Shown here one piece after another: positions 1-8,242 of a DNA stretch of 64,000 nt. The number at the start of each line of letters is the position of its first letter. Within the stretch, counting starts at the first letter, position 1. The notes under the pieces are model-generated. The model was not told the origin of the DNA, did not search any database, and saw only the letters and a program-made list of their open reading frames with translations. The DNA is taken from contig NZ_JAARML010000002.1 of NCBI RefSeq assembly GCF_011759375.1, forward strand, positions 1,364,001-1,428,000. Direction: 5' to 3'. The translations under genes were made by a program, and so were the position numbers. The stretch is from Paraflavitalea devenefica. GTDB lineage: Bacteria > Bacteroidota > Bacteroidia > Chitinophagales > Chitinophagaceae.

Positions 1-41
1 CTGCAAAAGCTCCTACACCAGTTCAAATCTGGTCGGGACCT
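1..41 (+). tRNA. tRNA-Cys (GCA), 3' part only
   Basis: The window opens inside a tRNA. The first seven bases form an anticodon loop with anticodon GCA, followed by the 3' anticodon strand, a four-base variable loop and a perfect five-pair T stem (accag / ctggt) around TTCAAAT. The acceptor strand cgggacc and discriminator T at 41 follow. U73 is characteristic of tRNA-Cys, which agrees with the GCA anticodon. CCA appears not to be encoded (ccg follows). The 5' half lies outside the window, so the acceptor pairing could not be checked. Confidence 0.8.
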
Positions 42-52
42 CCGAATAAGAA

Positions 53-76
53 AACCCGCTGTTAAGCGGGTTTTTG
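53..76 (+). terminator. Rho-independent terminator after tRNA-Cys
   Basis: A seven-pair GC-rich stem (acccgct / agcgggt) with a gtta loop is followed by TTTTT. It lies just after the tRNA and before the convergent LytTR gene. Confidence 0.85.
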
Positions 77-101
77 TATTTTATCACCTCCTGTATCTTT
101 G
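73..101 (+). promoter_or_regulatory. Bacteroidota-type promoter-like boxes
   Basis: TTTG at 73-76 and an exact TAnnTTTG box (TATCTTTG, 94-101) are separated by 17 bases. No credible sense gene follows; transcription would run antisense into the LytTR response regulator gene. The spacing is slightly short and the first box is part of the terminator T-run, so this may be chance. Confidence 0.25.
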
Positions 102-138
102 TTGTATGGTTCCGTGGCCGGGTGGGCCAGGCAGGGGG

Positions 139-867
139 CTACAGCAGGTTCTTTTGCCTGAGCAGGCTGAAAAAAGCCTCCCGGTAAGTATCTCCCACGG
201 GTATATTTCTGCCCCTGACCAATACCTGGTTGCGTTCTATCGACTCAATCTTGTCGAAAGCAACCAGGAACGATTTATGTACCCTGACAAAGCGGCCTGG
301 CGGCAATACTTCTGCTGTCCTTTTGAAGGTTTGCAAAGCAATTGTTTTCCCCTGCAGTGTATGGATGGCAATGTATTCTTTCAGTCCTTCAATATAGAGA
401 ATGTCGGGGATAGCAACCTTAATGATCTTATGGCCTGATTTAACGAACAATATTTCTTCCGGTGCTGACCGGGTGGCGACTTCCGGTATGCCTGGTCTGT
501 TTTCCAATGCAATGAGTTCACGGGCTTTTCCCGCCGATTTTAAAAAGCGTTCAAAGGACACCGGTTTTAATAAATAGTCCACTACTTCCAACTCAAAACC
601 TTGTATGGCATATTGCGGATAAGCCGTTGTAAAGATTACTTTACTCTTCTTATTTAACAATTGGGTAAACTGTACGCCATTCAGTTCTGCCATCTGGATG
701 TCCAGGAAAATAAGCTGTGGTGGCTGTTGCGTAGCCAGGGCCAGCGCTTCCAACGGATTGGTAAAAGCGCCTGCCAGTTCGAGGAAGGGCGTTTTACGGA
801 TATAGTCTTCCAACAGTTCCAGCGGCAGGGGTTCATCATCCACGATCATACAACGGATCCGTTCCAT
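139..867 (-). CDS. LytTR-family DNA-binding response regulator
   Basis: A cytoplasmic two-component response regulator of 242 residues, the normal length for the LytT/AlgR class. The N-terminal receiver domain (about residues 4-120) has the acidic pair D10/D11, the phosphoacceptor D56 in the LIFLDIQM strand and a conserved lysine in the LLKPVSFERF segment. The C-terminal half (about 140-242) is a LytTR DNA-binding domain with the typical VKSGHKIIKV, DILYIEGLKEYI and FVRVHKSFLV stretches. It starts one base after the stop of the histidine kinase gene, so the two form one minus-strand operon. The divergent ABC exporter is a plausible target, by position only. Confidence 0.92.
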   Translation of the reverse strand: MERIRCMIVDDEPLPLELLEDYIRKTPFLELAGAFTNPLEALALATQQPPQLIFLDIQMAELNGVQFTQLLNKKSKVIFTTAYPQYAIQGFELEVVDYLLKPVSFERFLKSAGKARELIALENRPGIPEVATRSAPEEILFVKSGHKIIKVAIPDILYIEGLKEYIAIHTLQGKTIALQTFKRTAEVLPPGRFVRVHKSFLVAFDKIESIERNQVLVRGRNIPVGDTYREAFFSLLRQKNLL

Positions 868-868
868 A

Positions 869-1867
869 TCAATGTAGTTGCAAGGTTAAATGTACACAAT
901 AATGTGTGCCGTTCTGTTCAATGGTAAAACCTGAAGCAGGAGGATATAACAGGGCTATCCTTCGTTTTACATTGGCCAGTCCAATACCGCTAGTCGCATC
1001 CTTCAGGTGATCATTGATCCTGTTGCGGGTATGGAATGATAATTGCCCGTTGTCAATTTGCAGCCTGATCATGGCCGGATCTTCTTCATTGTTCAGTACC
1101 CCATGCTTGAATATATTTTCCACAAAAGGTATCAGTACCAGGGGTGGTATGGTGCAGGCGCCCGTGTTGCCTGTAACTGTATATTCCAGCGCCATCCGGT
1201 CCTTCATGCGTAGTTGCTGCAAAGCAATCAACTGGTCGATATAGTCCAGTTCTTTCTGCAATGCCACCCGCTCCACATTGCTTTCATATAACATGTACTG
1301 CATCATGCCAGAGAGCCGCATTACTGCATCCGCCGTTTTATCCGATTGTTGGTAAGCAAGCGTATAAATATTGTTAAGGGTGTTGAATAAAAAATGGGGA
1401 TTGATCTGGGAGCGCAAAAATGCCAGTTCTGTTCTCAGGTGTTGGTTTTCCTGTTGTTCCCGCATTCTTGCACTACGAAACCAATCTACTGTAAACTTAT
1501 AAACCGTACTGGCGAGCAAAAAGTAGCCGGTAAAGATGACGCTCCTGGTAAAGGTGTTCAGCAGGGTAAGCCATGGGGGCTGGTATTGGTAAACATTAAA
1601 CAGGTAATTGACCAGCAGGAATAAGGCTGTATACAAAATAATCAGGATCAGCCAGCTCAGCAATAAATGAGCGATCCGGCGTTTTTTCACCCACCAGGGA
1701 AAAATGACCAGGAGATTGAGGTAAAACGAGCCCATGTAAAGAAAATAGGCAGTGGTTACATAAGGTATCGGTTGCTTTATTCCAAACCTGATAAGTGGTA
1801 TCAGCACCAGGGCCAGTATGATCAGCCAACCCACGATGTGTATCATTACCAATGCTATCCTCTTCAT
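869..1867 (-). CDS. LytS-type sensor histidine kinase (His_kinase family)
   Basis: An inner-membrane sensor kinase of 332 residues. Four hydrophobic segments fill residues 1-125 and serve as the sensor. A short linker is followed by the His_kinase motif FLRSQINPHFLFNTLN with phosphoacceptor H158, and a C-terminal HATPase region that includes PPLVLIPFVENIFKHG and a GIGLANVKRR glycine box. This architecture is the Bacteroidota LytS/YehU type, which signals to LytTR regulators; the adjacent downstream gene is exactly that. The ligand cannot be told from sequence. The divergent gene 100 bp away encodes an ABC exporter. Confidence 0.9.
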   Translation of the reverse strand: MKRIALVMIHIVGWLIILALVLIPLIRFGIKQPIPYVTTAYFLYMGSFYLNLLVIFPWWVKKRRIAHLLLSWLILIILYTALFLLVNYLFNVYQYQPPWLTLLNTFTRSVIFTGYFLLASTVYKFTVDWFRSARMREQQENQHLRTELAFLRSQINPHFLFNTLNNIYTLAYQQSDKTADAVMRLSGMMQYMLYESNVERVALQKELDYIDQLIALQQLRMKDRMALEYTVTGNTGACTIPPLVLIPFVENIFKHGVLNNEEDPAMIRLQIDNGQLSFHTRNRINDHLKDATSGIGLANVKRRIALLYPPASGFTIEQNGTHYCVHLTLQLH

Positions 1868-1956
1868 GAATTAAAGGTAGTGAAAACGCTTTCTTCTGCG
1901 CAGGACCTATCAATGAACGTCCCTACCTGCTCTACCAAACGGGATTTTAGCGGTCA

Positions 1957-1985
1957 TTGACCGCGGCACGCCATTGCTACTTTTG
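1957..1985 (+). promoter_or_regulatory. Candidate promoter for the ABC exporter operon
   Basis: TTG at 1957-1959 and an exact TAnnTTTG box (TACTTTTG, 1978-1985) are separated by 18 bases. Transcription would start near 1992. That excludes an in-frame ATG at 1974 as start of the ABC gene and supports the ATG at 2061. Confidence 0.5.
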
Positions 1986-2060
1986 GGAGGCTGGTTGGTT
2001 GAACGCTTTTGGCATACGCATAAAAGCATTACACATTTGCCGCACAACAACAGCACCGCT

Positions 2061-2789
2061 ATGCATCCACCTGTAGTCAGCATCCGGCACGTATCTCACC
2101 GGTTTGGAAAGCAAACCATACTTGACAATATTTCCCTTACTGTGCCTGCCGGGAGTATTTACGGATTTCTCGGCCCCAATGGCGCGGGTAAAACGACCAC
2201 CCTGCGGTTATTACTGGGCTTGTTGCAAAAACAAGATGGCAGTATCCAAATCTTCGGCAAAGACATAGCCACGAACCGGCTGGAGCTGCTCCGGCGTACC
2301 GGTTCATTAATAGAGCAGCCATCCCTATACGGGCACCTGAATGCCCGGGAGAACCTGGATATTTACCGGCTTTCCTACCCTTGTGAAAAGAAGCGGATAG
2401 CGGAGGTATTGGAAATTGTGAAACTGACAGATACAGGCCGTAAGAAAGTGCGCGCTTTTTCATTGGGCATGAAGCAGCGTTTGGCCATTGCCATTGCCCT
2501 TTTGCCCGATCCTGATCTGTTGGTGCTGGATGAACCTTCCAATGGGTTGGACCCGGTGGGTATCATCGAAATGCGCAACCTGATCACAGACCTGCATACC
2601 ACCCATCATAAAACGGTCATCATATCCAGTCATCTACTGGCTGAGATCGGCAAAATTGCCACTGATCTTATCATCATTCACCAGGGCAGGGTACGCTATG
2701 AAGGAAGTCTACAGGGGCTCTACCAGCTCGATCCTGCCCAAAACGATCTGGAAAATTTATTCATGCAAATTATCTCCAACCCGTTATGA
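2061..2789 (+). CDS. ABC transporter ATP-binding protein
   Basis: Cytoplasmic ATPase subunit of an ABC-2 type exporter, about 242 residues from the chosen ATG. It shows Walker A (GFLGPNGAGKTTTL), the signature FSLGMKQRLAIA, Walker B (LLVLDEPSNGLDP) and the switch histidine (ISSHLL). The reading frame is open back to 1974, but those 29 codons are not ABC-like and lie at or upstream of the predicted transcription start. The stop overlaps the permease start as ATGA, indicating translational coupling. The family includes lantibiotic-immunity and antibiotic-efflux transporters; the substrate here is not determinable. Possibly controlled by the divergent LytS/LytT pair. Confidence 0.93.
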   Translation: MHPPVVSIRHVSHRFGKQTILDNISLTVPAGSIYGFLGPNGAGKTTTLRLLLGLLQKQDGSIQIFGKDIATNRLELLRRTGSLIEQPSLYGHLNARENLDIYRLSYPCEKKRIAEVLEIVKLTDTGRKKVRAFSLGMKQRLAIAIALLPDPDLLVLDEPSNGLDPVGIIEMRNLITDLHTTHHKTVIISSHLLAEIGKIATDLIIIHQGRVRYEGSLQGLYQLDPAQNDLENLFMQIISNPL

Positions 2790-3562
2790 CACTATCATTC
2801 CTGCATAATACCAAAGCAGAATTATTAAAAACCAGCAGCACAGCTATACCCTGGCTTACCTTACTGGCAGCCGGTTTCCTGCCCGCTATCAACTGTATTA
2901 TCCTGCTGGCCCGTCCGGATGTTTTAGTCAATAAGCTGCAAACTGATCCCTGGCTCATTTTTCTGCACATGAACTGGAAGAGCAATGCAGCCTTCATACT
3001 GCCCCTTTACCTTATTTTGCTGAACAATGCCATGGCGCAGATCGAATACCGGAATAATGCCTGGAAACAGGTATATGCCCTGCCACGCCGGTACACGGAT
3101 ATCTTCTTTTCTAAATTTATCGTCATGCTTGGTTTCCTTGCAGCTTTCTTCCTGCTTTTTCATGCCTGGATCATTGCAGGTGGTTTGGTGGCCGGATGGA
3201 TCAATAAAGGATATCCATTCTCTACGCACGCTTTCCCTTTCAACGAGATGTTTATTTTATCCGCCCGTATTGGCCTGGCCGTTATGGGTGTGGCCGCTAT
3301 TCAATATTGGTTAAGCCTTCGTTTCCATAATTATATCATTCCCCTTGGCATTGGGATTGGCCTGCTCATACTAGGACTGGTATTAATGGATTGGGATAAG
3401 AGTATTTACTTTCCGTATGTGTACCCCATTTTTATGTTTTATACCGGTTTGCCGGAGCGCCATGGAACGCTGTCCCTTTTGTTATGGAATTCAGGCATTG
3501 CCTTTGTGGTGGCCATCCTGGCCGGTTGGTGTGATATGTATAACAAAAAAGAAAAAGGATAG
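2786..3562 (+). CDS. ABC-2 type transporter permease
   Basis: Inner-membrane permease of 258 residues with about six hydrophobic segments (around residues 17-37, 65-85, 108-135, 155-175, 185-205, 230-250). It overlaps the ATPase stop by four bases (ATGA), so both are made from one transcript and presumably assemble together. Size and the stretch LYLILLNNAMAQIEYRNNAWKQVYALP, split around residue 70-95, are typical of lantibiotic-immunity-like ABC-2 permeases that act on membrane-active peptides. That substrate class is a family-level suggestion, not shown by the sequence. Confidence 0.85.
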   Translation: MTLSFLHNTKAELLKTSSTAIPWLTLLAAGFLPAINCIILLARPDVLVNKLQTDPWLIFLHMNWKSNAAFILPLYLILLNNAMAQIEYRNNAWKQVYALPRRYTDIFFSKFIVMLGFLAAFFLLFHAWIIAGGLVAGWINKGYPFSTHAFPFNEMFILSARIGLAVMGVAAIQYWLSLRFHNYIIPLGIGIGLLILGLVLMDWDKSIYFPYVYPIFMFYTGLPERHGTLSLLLWNSGIAFVVAILAGWCDMYNKKEKG

Positions 3563-3585
3563 CCCGGGTATATTATTTTTACTTC

Positions 3586-4485
3586 ATGGAACGGTCGAAA
3601 ACTATGATCCCTTATTATACTGAGATCAATGATTTCCTGGCGTCTATCTCCTGGCCAGGAAAAACAACGAACCCGGATTTTTACTGCCTGCGTTTACAGC
3701 CATCAGATGAACCCGTACAGATATACAGGCCTCCCTTTAAAAGGTCCTTTTATTTCTTTTCGTTGTTAATTAACTCGGGGAAGATCGAAATTAATTATGG
3801 TGATGAAACGGTGAATGATCCCGAGTCGTACCTGGTTTTTCATTCCCCCAACCTGGTGTACAGTTTCTCCCACAATAACGCCCTGGAGGGCTATGTGATC
3901 TACTTTAAATCGGAATGCTTCTCTTATTTTAAACCGGATTTTCACACCGAATTCCCCTTATTCAACCTGCTGCACACCAATTTATTTAAGCTGGACCGTG
4001 CCACCTTCCAAAAGCTGGCGCCCCATTTTGAAGAAGTATTTGCAGCGTATGAAAGATCGGCCAAAGACCAGCATATCGAGGCGCGTGTTAAATTACTGGG
4101 CCTGTTGTATTATTTGAAAGACTTTTCCCTGGAAAGAAAGAAGGAGATACGGTTGGCCACCCCGCAGCAAATTCTACTAAGGAAATATGTTCAACTGGTC
4201 AATAACCACTATATCGATAAAAGGACCGTACAGGAATATGCGGACCTGCTCTCTGTAACGGCCAATTACCTTTCCCAGTCGGTCAAGGCTGTTTCCGGTA
4301 AGAATGCGCTCTCTTATATTGCCGAAAGGTTAGTAAGTGAGGCTAAGTCGCTCATCCGGTATACTGATTTTGAGATTGCTGAAATTGCCTACCAGTTAAA
4401 CTTTTCTGACCCTGCCAACTTTGGTAAGTTCTTTAAAAAACAGGCGGGTATGTCTCCTTCGGAGTTCCGGAACCTGGGCAAGTGA
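3586..4485 (+). CDS. AraC-family transcriptional regulator
   Basis: A DNA-binding regulator of 299 residues. The N-terminal part (about 1-175) is a cupin-like sensing domain. The C-terminal 100 residues hold two helix-turn-helix units, including VQEYADLLSVTANYLSQSVK and the family signature around IAEIAYQLNFSDPANFGKFFKK, ending with the usual MSPSEFR. It begins only 23 bases after the ABC permease and could be cotranscribed with it. A second ATG six codons on (3604) is also possible. The VOC gene downstream has its own promoter-like sequence. Confidence 0.92.
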   Translation: MERSKTMIPYYTEINDFLASISWPGKTTNPDFYCLRLQPSDEPVQIYRPPFKRSFYFFSLLINSGKIEINYGDETVNDPESYLVFHSPNLVYSFSHNNALEGYVIYFKSECFSYFKPDFHTEFPLFNLLHTNLFKLDRATFQKLAPHFEEVFAAYERSAKDQHIEARVKLLGLLYYLKDFSLERKKEIRLATPQQILLRKYVQLVNNHYIDKRTVQEYADLLSVTANYLSQSVKAVSGKNALSYIAERLVSEAKSLIRYTDFEIAEIAYQLNFSDPANFGKFFKKQAGMSPSEFRNLGK

Positions 4486-4518
4486 TCAAATTTACCGGTT
4501 TACCCAAGTTTTTGACCA

Positions 4519-4547
4519 TTTGTTCAGGGCTGCTATATTTTACTTTG
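4519..4547 (+). promoter_or_regulatory. Candidate promoter for the VOC gene
   Basis: TTTG (4519-4522) and TACTTTG (4541-4547) are 18 bases apart, a near match to the Bacteroidota -33/-7 pattern with one base missing from the second box. It is about 40 bp upstream of the VOC start codon. Confidence 0.4.
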
Positions 4548-4585
4548 TTGCGTGAAACAAATTTTTAACCATTAACAATTTAAGT

Positions 4586-4990
4586 ATGGCAACAAAGGTT
4601 TTTATCAATCTGCCCGTAAAAGATCTGAACAAGTCAAAGGCTTTCTTTGAAGGTCTTGGTTTCAGCTTCAATCCACAATTTACTGATGAAAATGCAGCGT
4701 GTATGGTGATCAGCGAAACTATATACGCCATGCTGCTGACGGAGTCCTATTTTAAGACCTTCACCAAAAAGGAAATCAGTGATGCCCGCAAAAGCACAGA
4801 AGTGTTAATCACATTGGATGCTGCTTCCAAAGAAGAAGTGATCGGTATAGTAGCCAAAGCAAAAGCATTGGGTGCTACTATGTACAGTGAACCGCAGGAC
4901 CTTGGGTGGATGTATCAGCACAATTTTGCCGACCTGGATGGTCACCAATGGGAGTTTGCTTACATGGACGAAACCCAATTACCGGGCTAA
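4586..4990 (+). CDS. VOC superfamily (glyoxalase/bleomycin-resistance-like) protein
   Basis: A small cytoplasmic protein of 134 residues, full length for a single-gene VOC protein with two beta-alpha-beta-beta-beta units. It begins KVFINLPVKDLNKSKAFFEGLGF and ends with DLDGHQWEFAYMD, where the H/E residues usually contribute to the metal site. Homologues are annotated as glyoxalase or extradiol-dioxygenase-like proteins, mostly of unknown substrate. The coding sequence ends just before the remnant of a VTT gene, whose 5' part may have been lost by deletion at this junction. Confidence 0.88.
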   Translation: MATKVFINLPVKDLNKSKAFFEGLGFSFNPQFTDENAACMVISETIYAMLLTESYFKTFTKKEISDARKSTEVLITLDAASKEEVIGIVAKAKALGATMYSEPQDLGWMYQHNFADLDGHQWEFAYMDETQLPG

Positions 4991-5011
4991 CAAAACTATG
5001 TAATAAGATAA

Positions 5012-5461
5012 GCGCCGGGTTCTGTTATTTCATTGGCAGGGGTGTTTGCCTCTTCTTCCCTGGGTTATATGATCGGCAGGTATTTAGGGCCGCACACCGT
5101 CGATAAATTCGTTGGTAAAAAGATACAGCAAAAGGTTGGTACCTTTATTAAAAAGTATGGCGTGCCGGCCATTGCTATTACGCGTCTTTCTTCGTTATCC
5201 AATGACTCCCTCAGTTTTGTGACAGGTATTTTGAGAATGAACTACACCAAGTACATACTGGCCACCTTGTGCGGCATCACGCCCCTGATCGTTTTACTGG
5301 CGATCTATGGTGAAAATGGTAAAATAGAAAAAGCCCTGTATTGGATAGCAGGTGCATCAGTACTGTTTTTGATTGCCTACATCTTCATTGACAAACGGAG
5401 AAAAAGAAGAAAACAGCAAGGGGCGTCAGGTCGTACCAAAAGGCCAGCATCAACGGCATGA
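5012..5461 (+). pseudogene. 5'-truncated VTT/DedA-family membrane protein gene
   Basis: The reading frame opens after a stop at 5009-5011 and has no ATG start. It enters directly into the core of a VTT (SNARE-associated/DedA) domain: LAGVFASSSLGYMIGRYLG, then FIKKYGVPAIAITRLSSLSNDSLS, two more hydrophobic segments and a Lys/Arg-rich tail (KRRKRRKQQ). Full-length VTT proteins are about 200 residues or more, so the first membrane segments and the start are missing. TTG at 5033 is the only start-like codon nearby. The stop lies two bases from the convergent stop of the next gene. Best read as a decaying 3' remnant. Confidence 0.65.
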
Positions 5462-5462
5462 T

Positions 5463-6842
5463 CTATTGCCGGATCATATCGGTTACACTGTTGCAGGTAT
5501 TGGAAAGCGCCTTGTCCGACTGCAGGTAATCAGTATAGAACTGATCGAAATCAGCCTCTTTGATCTTATTGGCCAGGGCGGTTTGCTTAAAAACATCCAG
5601 GGTAATAGCTTCCCGGGGAGCTTTTTTGATAATGTCTGAGAGAATCCTGTAAGTTGTTTTTTGTCCGAATTGCTTTTCAAAGCATAATAATAAAAGCGGA
5701 CCATACATATACCGGTAGCCATTATCAATTTCATTGGCGGCCGTGATCCGGGCAAGGGGCGGGTATTTTTTATCTTGTATTTGTGTAACATATTCGCGGA
5801 TCCGCTGGTGATAAAAGCTGGTATCCGTAAATGCTTCTGCCGCTTTCAGGGAGAGATATTCTGTAGCCGATTCAAGCCAGAACCAGAACCAGCGGCCTGC
5901 AGTGCCATTAAAATAGTAGTGCGCCAGTTCATGAGCAAAAAAGGCAGTATTCTTATTGTCCAGCTTGCCGGCCGGGGTGATCAACGTAGTGAAATTAACC
6001 CCTGCATAGGCAAAGCTGGGGAAAACTGTAAATCCCCAGGCGCGTCCAGGTTTGAAAGGTTCCACTGCCTGGTGGGAGATGATGTAGATGCCGCCTTCAT
6101 AGGGAAGTTTTAATTTTTCTGCATAAAAAGCTTTTAATTTATCCAACTCCCGGAAAAGCGTCTGTGCAGTACCTGTATCTACGGTAGCATTCAACAGGTA
6201 GTTCCTGCCGGACTGCAAGAAATCGTAATCACCGGCAAATAAAAGCAGTGGCACGGCTGTTTGGGAAATCAAATGGGCCGGCCGTTCCTGCCGCGGCGGA
6301 CATCCGTTGATAAACACCGTTCTGGCATCCTCGGTATACACGGTAATATCATACGTGTACTTGTCAAGCAGCCGGTCATTGCTTACATCATAGATCACCG
6401 GATACCATTTGCTTTGTTCTGTTGCCCGCAGTGTTTTTCCGTTCAGTGCAATGAAGCCTTTATAGTCGAAGCTATTCAGGGTATCGCTGTATACCGGGAA
6501 AGCTCCTTTGTATTGGATGCTGAAAGCTGGGGGAAGAAAAGGGAAACTGTCTTTTTTGTTTTTCATCAGGTAGTAGCCAATGGCTTCCCCGTTTATTTTA
6601 CCATTGTAATACCCGTCATAGTGTAATACCTGTCCGCTGTCGGACGTACAATACCGGATATTCATGCCCCGGTTAAGCATGATTTTGTATTCTTTTAGTG
6701 GAGGCAGGTTGGAAAGCCGGAAGTTGCAGTCAATGAGCCCATCGCTCATTTTGATATGGACCGTGCCCTGGATATGGGGTTGCGTTTGAGCTGTAGCCTG
6801 CAATAGGGTAAAAACAAGGGTCAGAATGCCAATAATTTTCAT
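5463..6842 (-). CDS. Exported gluzincin-like (M1/M61-type) metallopeptidase-like protein
   Basis: A 459-residue protein with a Sec signal peptide (MKIIGILTLVFTLLQATAQ). The N-terminal half has a beta-rich part like the non-catalytic domain of M1/M61 peptidases (FDYKGFIALNGKTLRA, WYPVIYDVSN). The catalytic signature FFAHELAHYYF is HExxH, and a second glutamate follows about 16-20 residues later (WLESATEY), as in gluzincins. It probably acts on peptides in the periplasm or at the surface, but no substrate can be given. It is convergent with the VTT remnant, the stops being two bases apart. Confidence 0.75.
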   Translation of the reverse strand: MKIIGILTLVFTLLQATAQTQPHIQGTVHIKMSDGLIDCNFRLSNLPPLKEYKIMLNRGMNIRYCTSDSGQVLHYDGYYNGKINGEAIGYYLMKNKKDSFPFLPPAFSIQYKGAFPVYSDTLNSFDYKGFIALNGKTLRATEQSKWYPVIYDVSNDRLLDKYTYDITVYTEDARTVFINGCPPRQERPAHLISQTAVPLLLFAGDYDFLQSGRNYLLNATVDTGTAQTLFRELDKLKAFYAEKLKLPYEGGIYIISHQAVEPFKPGRAWGFTVFPSFAYAGVNFTTLITPAGKLDNKNTAFFAHELAHYYFNGTAGRWFWFWLESATEYLSLKAAEAFTDTSFYHQRIREYVTQIQDKKYPPLARITAANEIDNGYRYMYGPLLLLCFEKQFGQKTTYRILSDIIKKAPREAITLDVFKQTALANKIKEADFDQFYTDYLQSDKALSNTCNSVTDMIRQ

Positions 6843-6954
6843 AAGTACTATGCGTCTTTTCTTTTAATGTTTGCCTGATAGCCAGCCAATAGGATCTTAG
6901 CTATACACTTTTGCAGCAATAGACGCCAGTTATAGATAAATGTTGCAGAAAGAC

Positions 6955-7348
6955 TCAAAGCGTTTTAAGGCTCAGCAATAGTATTGTTATTTCATTAAAC
7001 CCTTTAATGGTAGCATAATCGATGGCTTTCTGCTCCCGGCTATTCACCACGGTAGTATCTGCTCCCTGCTCCACCCAGGCAAGGTAGCCATTCATGCTCT
7101 CCGTATTACCGGATACCGGTTGACTGAAATTCACGTTCACGCCATTGTCCAGGAACAGGCTTACGATCTCTTTCTGGTTGTTGGCGCAGGCATACCAAAT
7201 GGGTGAAAGCCCTGTTTTGGAACAGGGGCTCGAATATTTGCCGGGTTTCGTAGCCGTGCAAATTGCGGGGAAGTTTTTCTCCCTGCCGGATAAGCGCTGC
7301 GGCTTCCTCCAGGCTGCTCTTCATCAGCGCGGTTAACAATGCATTCAT
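6955..7348 (-). pseudogene. Frameshifted ankyrin-repeat protein gene
   Basis: The start at 7348 gives MNALLTALMKSSLEEAAALI, then the frame loses similarity after about residue 40. In the neighbouring frame a clear ankyrin repeat continues: GLSPIWYACANNQKEIVSLF, LDNGVNVNF, then a second repeat-like unit ending at 6955. The frame switch lies around 7205-7245. Joined, the product would be roughly 130 residues with two to three ankyrin repeats. Either a genuine frameshift or a one-base sequence error; resequencing would tell. Confidence 0.6.
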
Positions 7349-7434
7349 CTTGGGGCAGATAAGATTTGTCTGGTTATAAAAAGGCTAAAGACAATCAATC
7401 TTAGTGCCAATTATCATTTTAAGGAAATAGTAAC

Positions 7435-8088
7435 TTACACTTTATCCTTCACCCATTGTTGGGTGGCCTCTACCAGTAGTGACAGGATATCCTTCTTGCC
7501 TGCTTTGAACATATGATCAGCCCCTTCTATTTTCACCAGCGTGGCTTTTTTCAGGGAGGAGCAAACGCCTTCAATCAGTTTCCATTCAGCCAGGGCATCT
7601 TTGGTACCCTGCAGGAAAAGCATCGGCGCTTTTACCTCCTTCAGGTGTTCTGCCCTTTCCGTGGCAGGTTTTTTGGCAGGGTGGAGGGGGAAGCCGTAGA
7701 AGATGATCCCTTTGACTTCCTTGCGCGGATGGGCCGATAGATACTGCGAAGACATACGTCCGCCGAAAGATTTACCGGCAGCAAACAATGGCAGGGAAGG
7801 AAATAATTCCTGCGCTTTATTAATAGCTGCTTCAATTGTTTGATGCGCCACTGCCGGTGTATCGGCCCTTCCTTTTTTGTGTTCGGTAAATGGGAAATTG
7901 AAACGCACCGTGCCAATGCCTGCTGCTGCAAGCTGGGTGGACAGTGCTACCATAAACGAATGATCCATGCCGGCGCCTGCACCATGCGCCAGCGTGAGGA
8001 TGCAGGTGGCTTTGGCAGGCACCATGCTTTCGGCTGAAACTTTGCCAATTTCAGGCGATACCTGTATGGAGAATGCTTGTGTGCTCAT
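7435..8088 (-). CDS. Alpha/beta hydrolase (dienelactone-hydrolase-like)
   Basis: A cytoplasmic alpha/beta hydrolase of 217 residues without a signal peptide. It has LAHGAGAGMDHSFM for the oxyanion region, the nucleophile elbow GKSFGG with S107, an acidic residue in FLQGTKDALAEW and the late histidine in GADHMF, so the catalytic triad is intact. Proteins of this type are a widespread family (KAT11/TesTEX-like or AB_hydrolase small subclass) of unproven substrate. It stands alone between the ankyrin pseudogene and a divergent amidohydrolase. Confidence 0.85.
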   Translation of the reverse strand: MSTQAFSIQVSPEIGKVSAESMVPAKATCILTLAHGAGAGMDHSFMVALSTQLAAAGIGTVRFNFPFTEHKKGRADTPAVAHQTIEAAINKAQELFPSLPLFAAGKSFGGRMSSQYLSAHPRKEVKGIIFYGFPLHPAKKPATERAEHLKEVKAPMLFLQGTKDALAEWKLIEGVCSSLKKATLVKIEGADHMFKAGKKDILSLLVEATQQWVKDKV

Positions 8089-8242
8089 AGTGATAACCGT
8101 AATTCAGTAATAGTATACTAAGTTAAACCACCGGCGGCACATAATTTATTTTTCCTTTCTTTCCAACCTTTACAGCTAATGATCCTCTTATTAACGTGGC
8201 CTCTGACCGGAAGTAAATATACTCCCCCTTATAAATTGAAAT

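Noticed and set aside
106..438. 110-codon plus-strand frame after promoter-like boxes
   Set aside because: It lies fully antisense to the LytTR gene and its composition shows no protein family; the boxes alone do not justify a gene.
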